A DNA stretch of 64,000 nt from DATLRC01 sp035478435 (lineage in GTDB: Bacteria; Patescibacteriota; Saccharimonadia; Saccharimonadales; UBA4665), in assembly GCA_035478435.1 (NCBI GenBank), contig DATIJT010000005.1:4112-68111 (forward strand). Direction: 5' to 3'. Below the pieces are notes generated by a model. That model did not search any database. It saw only the letters and a program-made list of their open reading frames with translations, and had not been told where the DNA came from. Positions 17,024 to 25,586 of the stretch are shown here, piece after piece; the stretch's first letter is position 1, and every line of letters begins with the position of its first letter. The position numbers were made by a program, and so were the translations under genes.

Positions 17024-17602
17024 ATGACGATTAATCAAAAAACTTCTTTAGTTAAAGCAATAAATAAACTGCCTGCAAAACAGGACAGGCCATTAATTAT
17101 TGCCATTTCTGGTTTTGGCGGCTCGGGTAAAACTATGCTAGCTAAGTGGTTGGAAGAACAATTAGAAGATTCAGCGGTGGTCTGCATCGATTCTTTTAGC
17201 AATCATGAATGGCGCCGCTCAAGCGAGTGGGATAATTTTGACCGCAAGCGATTCGAACAGGAAGTCCTTAAACCAGCTCAGACTAACCATTTTCCACTAG
17301 TTTTTAGCCATGTGCCTTGGCCCGGCCATCCGGCTGAGAATCCCATTAATATTTCTGAAGTTAAATACTTGATAGTTGAAGGTTGCAGTGTCTTGCATCC
17401 AGGCTTGCTCAAATATTATGACTTTAAGGTCTGGATTAATTGCCCACTCGAAACAGCGACCGAGCGAGCCATGTGGCGTGATCGATTTGTCCATAAAGAT
17501 GAGCATGATCATTTATGGCAGAATATCTGGATGCCCAATGACCAAGACTTCTTTGATAAATATCAGCCTAGTCTAAAAGCCGATTTTATATTTAATAATT
17601 AA
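17024..17602 (+). CDS. Uridine-kinase-like P-loop phosphotransferase
   Basis: 192 residues. Walker A GFGGSGKT lies near residues 27-34 in an AISGFGGSGKTMLAKWL context, followed by VVCIDSF (substrate Asp, Walker B-like) and a late YLIVEGCSVLHP strand typical of the uridine kinase/pantothenate kinase/phosphoribulokinase group. The RDRF segment near 155 may be the lid. The substrate cannot be read. Start ATG 17024 has TTGGAG upstream; the longer frame from 16928 runs through the leader hairpin and is rejected. Downstream lies the rplU promoter, so the gene is probably monocistronic. Confidence 0.75.
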   Translation: MTINQKTSLVKAINKLPAKQDRPLIIAISGFGGSGKTMLAKWLEEQLEDSAVVCIDSFSNHEWRRSSEWDNFDRKRFEQEVLKPAQTNHFPLVFSHVPWPGHPAENPINISEVKYLIVEGCSVLHPGLLKYYDFKVWINCPLETATERAMWRDRFVHKDEHDHLWQNIWMPNDQDFFDKYQPSLKADFIFNN

Positions 17603-17608
17603 CAGCTT

Positions 17609-17637
17609 TTGACAGGGGAGGTTATCTCTGATAGAAT
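17609..17637 (+). promoter_or_regulatory. Promoter of rplU
   Basis: Consensus TTGACA (17609-17614), 17-bp spacer, TAGAAT (17632-17637), 35 bp before the rplU ATG, which has AAAGAGACG as a weak ribosome binding site. Confidence 0.75.
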
Positions 17638-17672
17638 CTATCGGTAACTAAATTTTTCTTAAAGAGACGAAT

Positions 17673-17981
17673 ATGAAAAAAGCCGTGATCCAAACTGGTG
17701 GTAAGCAATACCTCGTAACCGAGGGCGAGACTTTGAACATTGAACTAATAAAAGACTCAAGTAAGAAGCTAGACTTTGAGCCGCTGCTGGTTATTGATGG
17801 CGAAAAAGTTAATGTTGGTGCGCCTATGGTTGTTGGCGCAAAGGTCAGCGCTGAAATTGTAGAGCCTGATGTCCAAGCCGACAAAGTTACCGCGATTCGC
17901 TACAAATCTAAAAAGCGCGTGCATAAAGTCCATGGCCATCGGCGACACCAAACCATCATCAAAATCACCAATATCTCGTAG
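17673..17981 (+). CDS. rplU: 50S ribosomal protein bL21
   Basis: 102 residues that match bL21 throughout: KKAVIQTGGKQYLVTEGETL at the start, the central VGAPMVVGAKVSAEIVE and the basic C-terminal KRVHKVHGHRRHQTIIKI. bL21 binds 23S rRNA. In most bacteria rpmA (bL27) follows directly; here the next 664 bp have no gene, so bL27 must be elsewhere or absent. A strong promoter precedes it and a hairpin (18044-18063) follows. Confidence 0.96.
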   Translation: MKKAVIQTGGKQYLVTEGETLNIELIKDSSKKLDFEPLLVIDGEKVNVGAPMVVGAKVSAEIVEPDVQADKVTAIRYKSKKRVHKVHGHRRHQTIIKITNIS

Positions 17982-18043
17982 AGCGGCCGTAGTTCCTAGA
18001 CCTGGGATCGTAAAATTCTTGTAAAATGCTTGTGGATAAAACC

Positions 18044-18063
18044 AACAGGCTAAAAAGCCTGTT
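18044..18063 (+). terminator. Hairpin after rplU
   Basis: AACAGGCT (18044-18051) and AGCCTGTT (18056-18063) form an 8-bp perfect stem with an AAAA loop. The following bases (ATATTAG) are not a T run, so it is a weak terminator or an RNA-processing hairpin. Confidence 0.45.
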
Positions 18064-18189
18064 ATATTAGACACAACATTTTTAAGTAAAATACTCTGTC
18101 GGCTAATATGCCATCTCGTAGTAATTAATACCGGGAAGCTTTGAGTGTTATCTAATTAACAACGTTAAAACTTGTAAAAATATAAAACA

Positions 18190-18425
18190 TAAAGATTTAG
18201 AGAGGGTAGATTTATTGCTCAAAAAAGCCTTGCGCAAGCCATAGGTCAGAGAGGATACTAGTACTTACAGGGTTGGACGAAAGGGAACTTCGACTAATCC
18301 TTCCGGTAATTTACACCGGCAAAATTAATACCAAAACCACAAAACAAGCTCAACAAACACCTCAAAACGAGAACCAGTAGAACACACCACTAAGATTTAA
18401 AAACCTTAGGGTGTGTTTTACTTTA
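18190..18425 (+). ncRNA. Candidate structured RNA between rplU and parA, with intrinsic terminator
   Basis: No credible ORF lies in this part of the 664-bp gap. Three hairpins are visible: CCTTGCGCAAGG-like near 18221-18235, AGGGTTGGACGAA (18269-18281) with TTCGACTAATCCT (18289-18301; 13 positions, two G-U and one A-A), and CCGGT/ACCGG (18303-18319). It ends in a textbook intrinsic terminator: ACACACC.CTAAG (18382-18394) with CTTAG.GGTGTGT (18405-18416) and TTTTACTTT. I cannot match it to tmRNA, RNase P RNA, SRP RNA or 6S RNA. The 5' end is uncertain; the stretch 18064-18190 shows nothing clear. Confidence 0.45.
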
Positions 18426-18579
18426 TCAGACAGTTCGCACTTGCACATTTCGGGCGAAAACCTCCGCTCCTCACCCCGCCTGTCTTTCCGACAGGACGGA
18501 CAGGTCACCGTATGTCGAATACGGCTCGCTTTCGGTGCTCGGTTTTCATCCCAAACTGCACTAAGTGCGAACTGTCTGA
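18426..18579. repeat. Foldback element with 17-bp inverted ends
   Basis: TCAGACAGTTCGCACTT (18426-18442) and its exact reverse complement (18563-18579) bound a 154-bp segment. Inside are nested palindromes (GAAAACC with GGTTTTC; CTGTC..GACAG). The size and perfect ends resemble a MITE, or a stable RNA hairpin if transcribed. The right end is 66 bp before parA; the interval 18580-18645 contains CTATACT at 18585-18591 as a possible -10 for parA. Confidence 0.6.
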
Positions 18580-18645
18580 CTGGGCTATACTCCATATCTC
18601 TAAAGGCTCTGTGCTACAATTAACCTGAAGTAAGGGAAAATAAAG

Positions 18646-19410
18646 ATGAGCCATGTACTAGCGGTGTTAAACCAAAAAGGCGGGGTCGGTAAGACCACCA
18701 CGGCTATTAATCTGGCTTCTTACTTGGCCAAACACGGCCATTCAGTCTTGCTGGTAGACCTAGATCCTCAAGGCAATGCTACAAGTGGCTTAGGACTTAG
18801 CCAGAAGGGCAAAGCTAGCGGGACTTATGAAGTTTTAATAGGTTCAAGCGATATCGCGACTAGTCTACAGGAATCGGCGGTGGAAGGAGTATATGTCTTA
18901 CCAACTAATGCTCAGTTGGCCGCCGCGGAAATAGAGCTAGTAGACCAAAACGAGAGGGAATTCGCGCTCAAAAAGGCTCTAAACAATTTAAGTCATGATT
19001 ATATAATCATTGATTGTCCACCGGCGCTTAGTCTACTGACAGTTAACGCCCTCACGGCCGCGGATAGCTTACTGATTCCGGTCCAGGCCGAATACTATGC
19101 CCTGGAAGGTTTAGGCCAGCTATTGGAAGTTGTGCAACAAGTACGGGCTGGGTTGAACACAAAATTGGAACTTTTGGGCGTGCTGCTGACTATGTATGAT
19201 AGCCGCACAACTTTAAGTGAACAGGTGAAGAAAGAAATTGAACAGCATTTTGGCGACAAGGTTTTTGACGTGGTAGTGCCTAGAAACGTCCGTTTAGCCG
19301 AAGCTCCCAGCCACGGCAAGCCAATTTCGCATTACGATAAATGGAGCAAGGGCGCCAAGGCTTATAAGCAACTAGCCAAAGAAGTCCGCCAGCGGACCGG
19401 TAAAAAATAA
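18646..19410 (+). CDS. parA: Chromosome partitioning ATPase ParA (Soj)
   Basis: A deviant Walker A ATPase that drives origin segregation with ParB. Seen: LNQKGGVGKTTTAINLA at residues about 8-24, the switch I-like VDLDPQGNATSGLG near 37-50, and Walker B IIIDCPPALSLLT near 114-126. At 254 residues it is the chromosomal type without an N-terminal HTH. Start ATG has AAGTAAGGGAAA upstream. parB lies on the opposite strand beyond repeat copy C, so the pair converges rather than forming the usual parAB operon. Confidence 0.95.
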   Translation: MSHVLAVLNQKGGVGKTTTAINLASYLAKHGHSVLLVDLDPQGNATSGLGLSQKGKASGTYEVLIGSSDIATSLQESAVEGVYVLPTNAQLAAAEIELVDQNEREFALKKALNNLSHDYIIIDCPPALSLLTVNALTAADSLLIPVQAEYYALEGLGQLLEVVQQVRAGLNTKLELLGVLLTMYDSRTTLSEQVKKEIEQHFGDKVFDVVVPRNVRLAEAPSHGKPISHYDKWSKGAKAYKQLAKEVRQRTGKK

Positions 19411-19438
19411 GTTTTTTTACTTCTGTATGCCCAAGCCT

Positions 19439-19980
19439 TTAGCCAGCATTCCTTCGGACTGCTGCCCAGCTACTTTCTTGTGTCAACAAGAAAGTAGCCA
19501 AAGAAATGACAGGCACAGAAAAACCATATTGCCACCAGATACCAGCAACTGGCTGTGCGGCCAGAACTCCCCCGGTCGGTTCCAATTAGTATTCTCAAGG
19601 AGAATTGGAACTAAACTGGCCGCAATGACTCAGCCAGCCGCTGATTGGCGGCATCTGTTTTCCAGAGCCCGGACTAACCCCCAGACTTTTGAGCTGGGAA
19701 ACCGGACTTGAGCCCAACCCTGAGCAGATGTAGTAAAACAGTCTGGCCTAGGGTCCGTTCAGTTGTTTGACGACTAATTGAGCCAGTGGCTCAATTAGGA
19801 GGAGTTCTGAACGCAAAGACTGCTTTTACTACAGATGCGTCAAGGCTGGGTGTTGTCCGGTGGCTTTTTCGGTTCCTTTTTGCCATCAAAAAGGAATAAG
19901 GCCGCCACTTTAGTGGTGGAATTAATATTTCCAGGGCACAAAAGTAGGAGTGGGACGAGCCGCAGGGTCGTACCCTAGAG
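19439..19980 (+). repeat. Structured dispersed repeat, copy C (between parA and parB)
   Basis: This fills the 591-bp gap between the converging parA and parB. The 5' hairpin CTACTTTCTTG/CAAGAAAGTAG spans 19470-19497. The first 30 bp match copy E (TAGCC.GCAT.CCTTC.G). The 3' module has GTTCAG/CTGAAC and CTAATTGAGCC/GGCTCAATTAG, a stem whose bases differ wholly from copies A and B while pairing is kept. The 3' hairpin region is enlarged: an extra hairpin CCGCCACT/AGTGGTGG sits around 19903-19920 before the usual CACAAAAGTAG arm. It may double as a bidirectional terminator. Confidence 0.85.
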
Positions 19981-20001
19981 AATTTAAATAAGTTAATGAT
20001 C

Positions 20002-20886
20002 TTAAGATTTTTCGAGGAGGGAGGAGAGGAGGGCTAGGAGTTTTTCCAGGTCTCGGTCGGTGGTAAAGCCGATTTCCAGCTTGCCACCATGAGCCATGCG
20101 GCGGACGGTGACTGGCGAACCTAGTTTTTTACTAAGCGTTTTAGTAGCTGGGGTTTCGGTTTGGACCCGGGCATGGGCGGCTTTAGTTTCGCTAACGCCG
20201 GCTTTGATGCTGGTGACATAGCGTTCGGCTTGGCGGACACTCCAGCCATGCTTCAAAATGGTGGCCAATAGTTCCGCCTGTTTTTTAGGCAAGTCTTTGA
20301 GTGACAATATAGTCCGGGCATGCCCCTCAGAAATTTTCTGCTCGGCCAAAGCTATCTGCGCTTCTTTAGGTAATTGTAAGAGTCGCACAATATTATTGAC
20401 AGTCGAAGAGGCCTTGCCCAGGCGTTTGGCGATTTCTTCGTAGGGAGTACTGAATTGGGTGTGCAACCGCTCCAGGCTGGCAGCTTGCTCCAATGGGTTC
20501 AAATCTACCCGCTGGACGTTTTCAATTAAGGCAACCTCTAGCTGTTCAAGCTCTCGCATAGTCCGCACAATAGCCGGGACTGATTTGAGCCCGGCTTTTT
20601 GGGCCGCTCGCCAGCGACGCTCGCCAGCGACGATCCGATATTTGTTATCACCAAGCGGGGTCACGATCAAAGGCTGCAGGACGCCATGGGTTTTGATGGA
20701 AGCTGCTAACTCGTTTAAATTGGTTTCGTCAAAATAACGACGCGGCTGGTTGGAGTGGGGCTGAAGTTGCATGGTAGGCAATTTTTGGATGCGCTCATCT
20801 TCTTTAAGCAAAAGAGAGCTGTCGAAATCTTGGGGGATTAGGGCGGTCAAGCCGCGGCCCAACCCCCATTTTGTTGTGTCTGACAT
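20002..20886 (-). CDS. parB: Chromosome partitioning protein ParB (Spo0J)
   Basis: A CTPase/DNA-binding protein that loads at parS. Seen: ParB N-domain QLQPHSNQPRRYFDE, box I-type HGVLQPLIV, box II GERRWRAAQKAGL near residues 88-100, and the central helix-turn-helix YEEIAKRLGKASSTVNNIVR near 150-170. A C-terminal dimerisation region ends in LLSSLLEKS. At 294 residues it is normal. TATAGT lies 10 nt before the ATG on this strand, so the leader is very short. No parS palindrome (TGTTTCACGTGAAACA) was noticed nearby. Confidence 0.95.
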   Translation of the reverse strand: MSDTTKWGLGRGLTALIPQDFDSSLLLKEDERIQKLPTMQLQPHSNQPRRYFDETNLNELAASIKTHGVLQPLIVTPLGDNKYRIVAGERRWRAAQKAGLKSVPAIVRTMRELEQLEVALIENVQRVDLNPLEQAASLERLHTQFSTPYEEIAKRLGKASSTVNNIVRLLQLPKEAQIALAEQKISEGHARTILSLKDLPKKQAELLATILKHGWSVRQAERYVTSIKAGVSETKAAHARVQTETPATKTLSKKLGSPVTVRRMAHGGKLEIGFTTDRDLEKLLALLSSLLEKS

Positions 20887-20961
20887 ATGATTTAACTATA
20901 GCACGCGGTGGTGCCGATCGGCCCCACGAAGCGAACCCCCAGGATTCGCTAGGATTAAAAA

Positions 20962-21651
20962 CTAGAACGCGGTGACTTTATTGATCGGGAAAATGCGCAG
21001 CACTAATTTGCCAATGACTTGTTGGGCACTGATCGGCCCAAAATAGCGGGAATCAAGCGAGTCCGGCCGGTTGTCGCCACAGACAAAAAGCTGGCCCGGC
21101 CCTAAGCTCACATCCACGTTGCCGCTAGTAATTGCTGGTAAATGATGGTCTTTATTGTAACCAAGCTTTTGGTCGGGCTGAAAGCCTTTGGGATGGGCAC
21201 GGTTGTAAATGGTCAGCACGTTATCTTTGACTACAACATGGTCGCCAGGCAAGCCAACTACTCTTTTAATGAGTTGTTTTTTATCTTCTTGGCCGTATGA
21301 ACTTAGCCCGCTTTCTTCAAAAACAATCACGTCGCCACGGGCCGGAATGTAAGAGTGGTGGGTGACGCGTGACCAAGTGCGTGGCACTTTCCAGATGATC
21401 AATTTATCTTGGTTTTGGAGGGTAGACTCCATGCTTGGCCCGTCTACTTGGTAAGAACGGAAGACAAAGCTGATCATTAAAAAAGCAATGCCCAAAGCGG
21501 CTAGTAAAATACCCAAAAATGAGAAAAATTCACGCCAACTTGAGGGTGAATTTTCAGTTTCAGCTTCAGATGTAAGCTCTGGTTCTGGCGGCATAGGCTC
21601 AACAGGTTCGTCGGCTGGTTTTAACGTGGGGTGGTGGCTTGAGTCATCCAT
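20962..21651 (-). CDS. lepB: Signal peptidase I
   Basis: It cleaves signal peptides outside the membrane. Seen: an acidic, Pro/Glu-rich cytoplasmic N-terminus (about 35 residues), one membrane segment (FFSFLGILLAALGIAFLMIS), the catalytic serine in QVDGPSMESTLQ, the catalytic lysine in KRVVGLPGD, and the conserved box E GDNRPDSLDSRYFGPI. At 229 residues with a single TM it is the Gram-positive type. A TATAGT box lies 10 nt before the ATG. It is divergent from the LCP gene. Confidence 0.95.
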   Translation of the reverse strand: MDDSSHHPTLKPADEPVEPMPPEPELTSEAETENSPSSWREFFSFLGILLAALGIAFLMISFVFRSYQVDGPSMESTLQNQDKLIIWKVPRTWSRVTHHSYIPARGDVIVFEESGLSSYGQEDKKQLIKRVVGLPGDHVVVKDNVLTIYNRAHPKGFQPDQKLGYNKDHHLPAITSGNVDVSLGPGQLFVCGDNRPDSLDSRYFGPISAQQVIGKLVLRIFPINKVTAF

Positions 21652-21711
21652 CAGAGCTTAACTATAGCATAAGCGGGCCTCAAGCCCATAGATAGTCCCA
21701 CCCTGGCCGGG

Positions 21712-21740
21712 TTTACAGGTCCTGGCTTAAGCTTTATACT
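21712..21740 (+). promoter_or_regulatory. Promoter of the LCP gene
   Basis: TTTACA (21712-21717), 17-bp spacer, TATACT (21735-21740), 12 nt before the ATG at 21753; the short leader contains GGAGA. Confidence 0.65.
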
Positions 21741-21752
21741 GGAGACTACATA

Positions 21753-23399
21753 ATGAAAGATAGAGAAAGGCCGCGGCTGACCGGCCCAAGGCCGCGGCAA
21801 ACAATAGATGGTTTTATGGTTCCGGCGGCGCCATCACGCCGTTATTTGCAGCGGCCGGCCACTTATTCTGAGCGGCAGAGGCCGCTTCAGCCGATAGTCC
21901 AAAAGCAGCGATTAACTGGTGCGGCGAGACTTCCCATAGTTGATAATCTAGCGACTAAGACCGAAATCCAACCGGCTCGCCGGTTGCCTAAAATTGATAT
22001 GGAATTACCGGAGCCCGCCGTTTCGGCGCATCACGCCAAACAAACAAATTACGTTAGCAAATGGCGGTCTTTGCGCAAGTGGTCATTTAGGACAGTAGCG
22101 GCCCTGCTCATTACAATTATTGGTGTTGGTGGTTTACTTTTAGGACAAGGTTATTTTAAATTGCACAAAGTTTTTAAGGGCGGCGCTAGCGCCGCTGCTT
22201 TGAAGACTAATGTTGATCCTTCGCTGCTAAAGGGTGAAGGCGACGGCCGGGTAAACATCTTGCTGCTGGGCCGTGGTGGCGGTGACCACTCGGCGCCAGA
22301 CCTGACGGATACGATTATGCTGGCTAGCGTTGACCCCATCAACCACACGGCAGACCTGGTCAGTGTGCCCAGGGATTTGTGGGTCAATATCTCCGGTTAC
22401 GGCAGCATGAAGATCAACGCCGTTTGGGAAACAGGTAAGTATAAATACCTGGGCAAAATCAGCGATAGCATGTCCAACCCGCGTGCTACCCAGGCCGGCT
22501 TTAGCCTGATTGACCAAACTATGGAGCAAGTACTTGGCGTGCCGATTCACTACAACTCGTTGGTTGATTTCCAGGCTTTCAAGCAAGCAGTTGATACGGT
22601 TGGCGGCGTAACCGTGAACGTACCGACCGACCTGTGGGACCCGACCATGGCCTGGGAAAATAACTATAATTCCGTCTTGGCGAAGGCCGGCGTCCAGAAT
22701 TTCAACGGCCAAAAAGCCCTGATCTACGTTCGCTCCCGGGAAACCAGTTCGGACTTTGCCAGAAGCGAGCGGCAGCGGACAGTCATGATCGCACTTAAAG
22801 AAAAAGTGGCTAGCCTGGGGACGTTGGGCAACCCGCTGAAGATATCGCAACTAATGAATGCTTTTGGCGATAACGCCCAAACCGATCTGTCTATCAATGA
22901 CGCTTCGCGCCTCTACTCGTTATCTAAGAATATTAGCGGCGCTAGCATCAAATCCGTGGGCCTGGCTGACGCGCCGAATAATTTTGTGACAACCGGTAAT
23001 ATTAACGGCCAGTCGGTGGTTTACCCGCGCAGCGGCGTCTTCGACTACGCCGCTATCCAGAGCTACGTCCGGGGCGTGCTGAGGGACGGCTATTTGCTGA
23101 AAGAAAACGCCAAGCTAACGGTCCTGAACGGTACTTCGGTACCCGGTTTAGCCACCGCCAAAGCCGACCAACTCAAAAGCTACGGCTACAACGTGACGAT
23201 CGTAGACAACGCCCCGACTAGCGGCTATGACCAGACTACGATAGTTGACCTGACCCATGGCAAAGACAAATACACCAAACATTACCTAGAGCAGCGGTTC
23301 GGCGTCAGCGCGGTTACTAAATTACCGGATAGTTCGATACAACCCCAGGGGGCTGATTTTATAGTAATATTAGGTAACAATGAATCCGCTGATTTCTAA
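21753..23399 (+). CDS. LytR-CpsA-Psr family glycopolymer transferase with LytR_C domain
   Basis: LCP enzymes attach lipid-linked glycopolymers to peptidoglycan outside the membrane. Seen: a basic, Pro/Arg-rich cytoplasmic N-terminus of about 110 residues, one membrane segment (VAALLITIIGVGGLLLGQGY), then the LCP core with VNILLLGRGGGDHSAPDLTD, the Arg-containing VSVPRDLWV and KINAVWETG. The C-terminal domain near 450-545 (LTVLNGTSVPGLATAKADQL) matches LytR_C. At 548 residues the full architecture is present. The following membrane protein overlaps its 3' end by 20 bp, so they are co-transcribed. Confidence 0.92.
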   Translation: MKDRERPRLTGPRPRQTIDGFMVPAAPSRRYLQRPATYSERQRPLQPIVQKQRLTGAARLPIVDNLATKTEIQPARRLPKIDMELPEPAVSAHHAKQTNYVSKWRSLRKWSFRTVAALLITIIGVGGLLLGQGYFKLHKVFKGGASAAALKTNVDPSLLKGEGDGRVNILLLGRGGGDHSAPDLTDTIMLASVDPINHTADLVSVPRDLWVNISGYGSMKINAVWETGKYKYLGKISDSMSNPRATQAGFSLIDQTMEQVLGVPIHYNSLVDFQAFKQAVDTVGGVTVNVPTDLWDPTMAWENNYNSVLAKAGVQNFNGQKALIYVRSRETSSDFARSERQRTVMIALKEKVASLGTLGNPLKISQLMNAFGDNAQTDLSINDASRLYSLSKNISGASIKSVGLADAPNNFVTTGNINGQSVVYPRSGVFDYAAIQSYVRGVLRDGYLLKENAKLTVLNGTSVPGLATAKADQLKSYGYNVTIVDNAPTSGYDQTTIVDLTHGKDKYTKHYLEQRFGVSAVTKLPDSSIQPQGADFIVILGNNESADF

Positions 23400-24129
23400 A
23401 ATCAAACCGGCCAATGGGTTCTCGTACCTGCTGCACCTGGGCCTAGTGATGCTAATGCCAGCCTTAGTGCTGATATTGGTCCGTTTAGACTTTGTGCCTC
23501 TGGCTTTAAGCGTTATTTTGTTAAGCAAATGGCGGATGTTCGCGGTGCGGCCTCGCTTCTGGCCGGTCAACATCCGGGCTAATGCTATAGATATAATTGT
23601 TGGCCTATCGACAGTACTCTTTATAAGCCATACGGCTAGCGGATTTTGGCAGCTGCTTTGGGCAGCCCTGTATGGTATTTGGCTGACGCTCATCAAGCCG
23701 ACTAGCGGAGTGATTATGGTCTCGGTCCAGGCTTTTCTTGGCCAAATGATAGGGCTAATGGCTCTTTACTTGGTTTGGAGGGATGGCCCGCTTTATGGAT
23801 TAGTGTTATTGAGCGGACTGCTCGGCTATTTGGCGGCTCGCCACTTTTTTGACAGTTTTGAGGAGCCCTACGGCAAACTGCTATCTTACAGCTGGGGTTA
23901 TTTTGCGGCAGCCTTGACTTGGCTGTTGGGCCACTGGTTACTATTTTATGGCTTGGTGGCCCAGCCCACCTTGCTACTTAGCACCATTGGTTACGGCCTG
24001 GCCACTATTTATTATCTTGACCACAACGAGCGCTTGAGTTCGGGGCTACGCCGGCAGTTTATATTTATTATGATCGCCATAGTTTTAGTAGTCTTAACAT
24101 TTTCGGATTGGGGAGATAAAGTATTTTAG
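23380..24129 (+). CDS. Polytopic membrane protein, hypothetical
   Basis: 249 residues with about seven or eight hydrophobic segments (for example LVMLMPALVLILVRL, AIDIIVGLSTVLFI, LGQMIGLMALYLV, FIFIMIAIVLVVLTF). No motif I recognise; WRMFAVRPRFWPVNIRAN is a conspicuous charged loop. It overlaps the LCP gene by 20 bp and lies 9 bp before htrA, so the three form an apparent envelope operon, and a role in cell-envelope polymer handling is a guess from context. Confidence 0.75.
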   Translation: MNPLISKIKPANGFSYLLHLGLVMLMPALVLILVRLDFVPLALSVILLSKWRMFAVRPRFWPVNIRANAIDIIVGLSTVLFISHTASGFWQLLWAALYGIWLTLIKPTSGVIMVSVQAFLGQMIGLMALYLVWRDGPLYGLVLLSGLLGYLAARHFFDSFEEPYGKLLSYSWGYFAAALTWLLGHWLLFYGLVAQPTLLLSTIGYGLATIYYLDHNERLSSGLRRQFIFIMIAIVLVVLTFSDWGDKVF

Positions 24130-24138
24130 GAGGACAGT

Positions 24139-25410
24139 ATGGTAGATCCAAACGATGAAACCAAGCCAATCTTAATAGGTTCAAATAAAAAACCTTCAGG
24201 CAACATCTCTTTTAAGCTACCAGGGTGGTCGGCAAATCGGTTTAACTTAAAGGGTTTGTTAAAACAACCTATTTTGATATTGGCCGTGGCTGTATTACTT
24301 GGTTTCGGCAGTGGTTTTGGAGGCGGTTTGTTGGCAACTAAATACGGTGATCAAACCGGGTTAAATTCTGGCAGCTTGAGCCATCAGAAAAAGCTAGTGG
24401 CCAGCGAAAGCGAATTGATCGCCAATATCGCCAAAACGCTTGGGCCAAGTGTGGTTAGTATAAATGTCACCGGTGAGCAAGCCGTCCAAAACTTTTTTGG
24501 CTTTGTTCAGCCTGAACAAACCGCAGCGGCCGGCACCGGCATTATCATCTCGGACAGCGGGCTGGTCGTGACTAACCGCCACGTGGTACCGGTTGGCACA
24601 ACTAGCGTAAGTGTAACTTTGGCTGATGGCACGGAACTGAAAAGCGTAACCGTACTTGGCCGGACGGCCCAGAGCGATAGTTTGGACGTTGCTTTCTTAA
24701 AAATTAACGACCTCAAAGGCCACAAACTAACACCCGCGGTGATTGGTGATTCCGCCGGGGTGCAGGTGGGGGACGCGGTAGTGGCGATCGGCAATGCCCT
24801 GGGCCAGTTCCAGAATACTGTCACCAGTGGTATTGTGTCTGGTTTTGGGCGCCAGGTGCAGGCTAGCGGCGGTTCCGACCAAGCAGCCGAGAACTTGGAT
24901 AATCTTTTCCAAACTGACGCGGCTATTAACGAAGGTAATTCCGGAGGCCCGCTGGTTAACCTGAACGGCCAGGTAATCGGCATTAACACCGCCATCGCCG
25001 GCGGCGCCCAGAACATCGGCTTCGCCATTCCCATCAATGACGTTAAAGGCTTAATCAACCAAGTGCTAAAGACTGGTAAATTTGAAAGGCCTTATCTGGG
25101 CGTCCGCTACATACCGCTCACACCGGATCTGTCCCGGCAGTATAAATTGAGCGTGGAGTACGGGGCTTTCGTGGCACCGGCGGTTGATGCCAGCCAGCCC
25201 TCGGTAGTCAGTGGCAGCCCGGCCGACAAAGCTGGCCTGAAACAAGGCGATGTAATCACCAAAGTGGATGGTGTCGACATAGACCAGACGCATAGCTTGA
25301 CCACTTTGTTAAACCAGCAATCCGTAGGTGACAAAGTAGCCCTGGAGATAGTTCGTGCCGGCAAGACTCTAAAGATTGAAGTTATACTGGGCGCAGCCCC
25401 GAATCCTTAG
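24139..25410 (+). CDS. HtrA/DegP-like serine protease with PDZ domain
   Basis: A membrane-anchored S1C protease for extracytoplasmic protein quality control. Seen: cytoplasmic N-terminus, one membrane segment (ILILAVAVLLGFGSGFGGGL, about 45-65), and the trypsin-like domain with His in NRHVVPVG, Asp in SLDVAFLKI and Ser in NEGNSGGPLV. One PDZ domain follows at the C-terminus (GSPADKAGLKQGDVITKVDG). At 423 residues it is ordinary for Gram-positive HtrA. It is preceded by a strong AGGAGG site and ends in a large foldback shared with prmC. Confidence 0.94.
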   Translation: MVDPNDETKPILIGSNKKPSGNISFKLPGWSANRFNLKGLLKQPILILAVAVLLGFGSGFGGGLLATKYGDQTGLNSGSLSHQKKLVASESELIANIAKTLGPSVVSINVTGEQAVQNFFGFVQPEQTAAAGTGIIISDSGLVVTNRHVVPVGTTSVSVTLADGTELKSVTVLGRTAQSDSLDVAFLKINDLKGHKLTPAVIGDSAGVQVGDAVVAIGNALGQFQNTVTSGIVSGFGRQVQASGGSDQAAENLDNLFQTDAAINEGNSGGPLVNLNGQVIGINTAIAGGAQNIGFAIPINDVKGLINQVLKTGKFERPYLGVRYIPLTPDLSRQYKLSVEYGAFVAPAVDASQPSVVSGSPADKAGLKQGDVITKVDGVDIDQTHSLTTLLNQQSVGDKVALEIVRAGKTLKIEVILGAAPNP

Positions 25411-25578
25411 AGCCTGACAAAATCCCTCTGTCGTAGGCAAAACTTGAGCAGCAGCTAGATTTTGTATCTGTTTTCTCGTGACAAAATGGATCTGAATGAT
25501 CCATAGCGAAGCTAAAAACAGATACAAAGTCGCTGACGTCAGGTTTTGGTAGATAAGAGGGTTTTTGTCAGGCTCTTA
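25407..25578. terminator. Long foldback between convergent htrA and prmC
   Basis: The outer arms 25407-25429 and 25556-25578 are inverted repeats with two mismatches in 23 (AGAGCCTGACAAAA type). Inside, GCAAAAC..TGA pairs with TCA.GTTTTG, TTTGTATCTGTTTT (25461-25474) pairs with AAAACAGATACAAA (25515-25528), and TGGATC pairs with GATCCA at the tip. Nearly the whole 172 bp collapses into one branched hairpin. T and A runs at both ends fit a bidirectional terminator, but it is far larger than needed; it may be a MITE remnant or a structured RNA. Confidence 0.75.
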
Positions 25579-25586
25579 GCTTCCAG

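Noticed and set aside
18031..18039. TGTGGATAA, a DnaA-box match near parA
   Set aside because: A single box without AT-rich repeats, dnaA, dnaN or rpmH is not enough to call an origin.
18411..18628. Two overlapping small frames before parA
   Set aside because: They run through the terminator and the foldback element and have no coding character.
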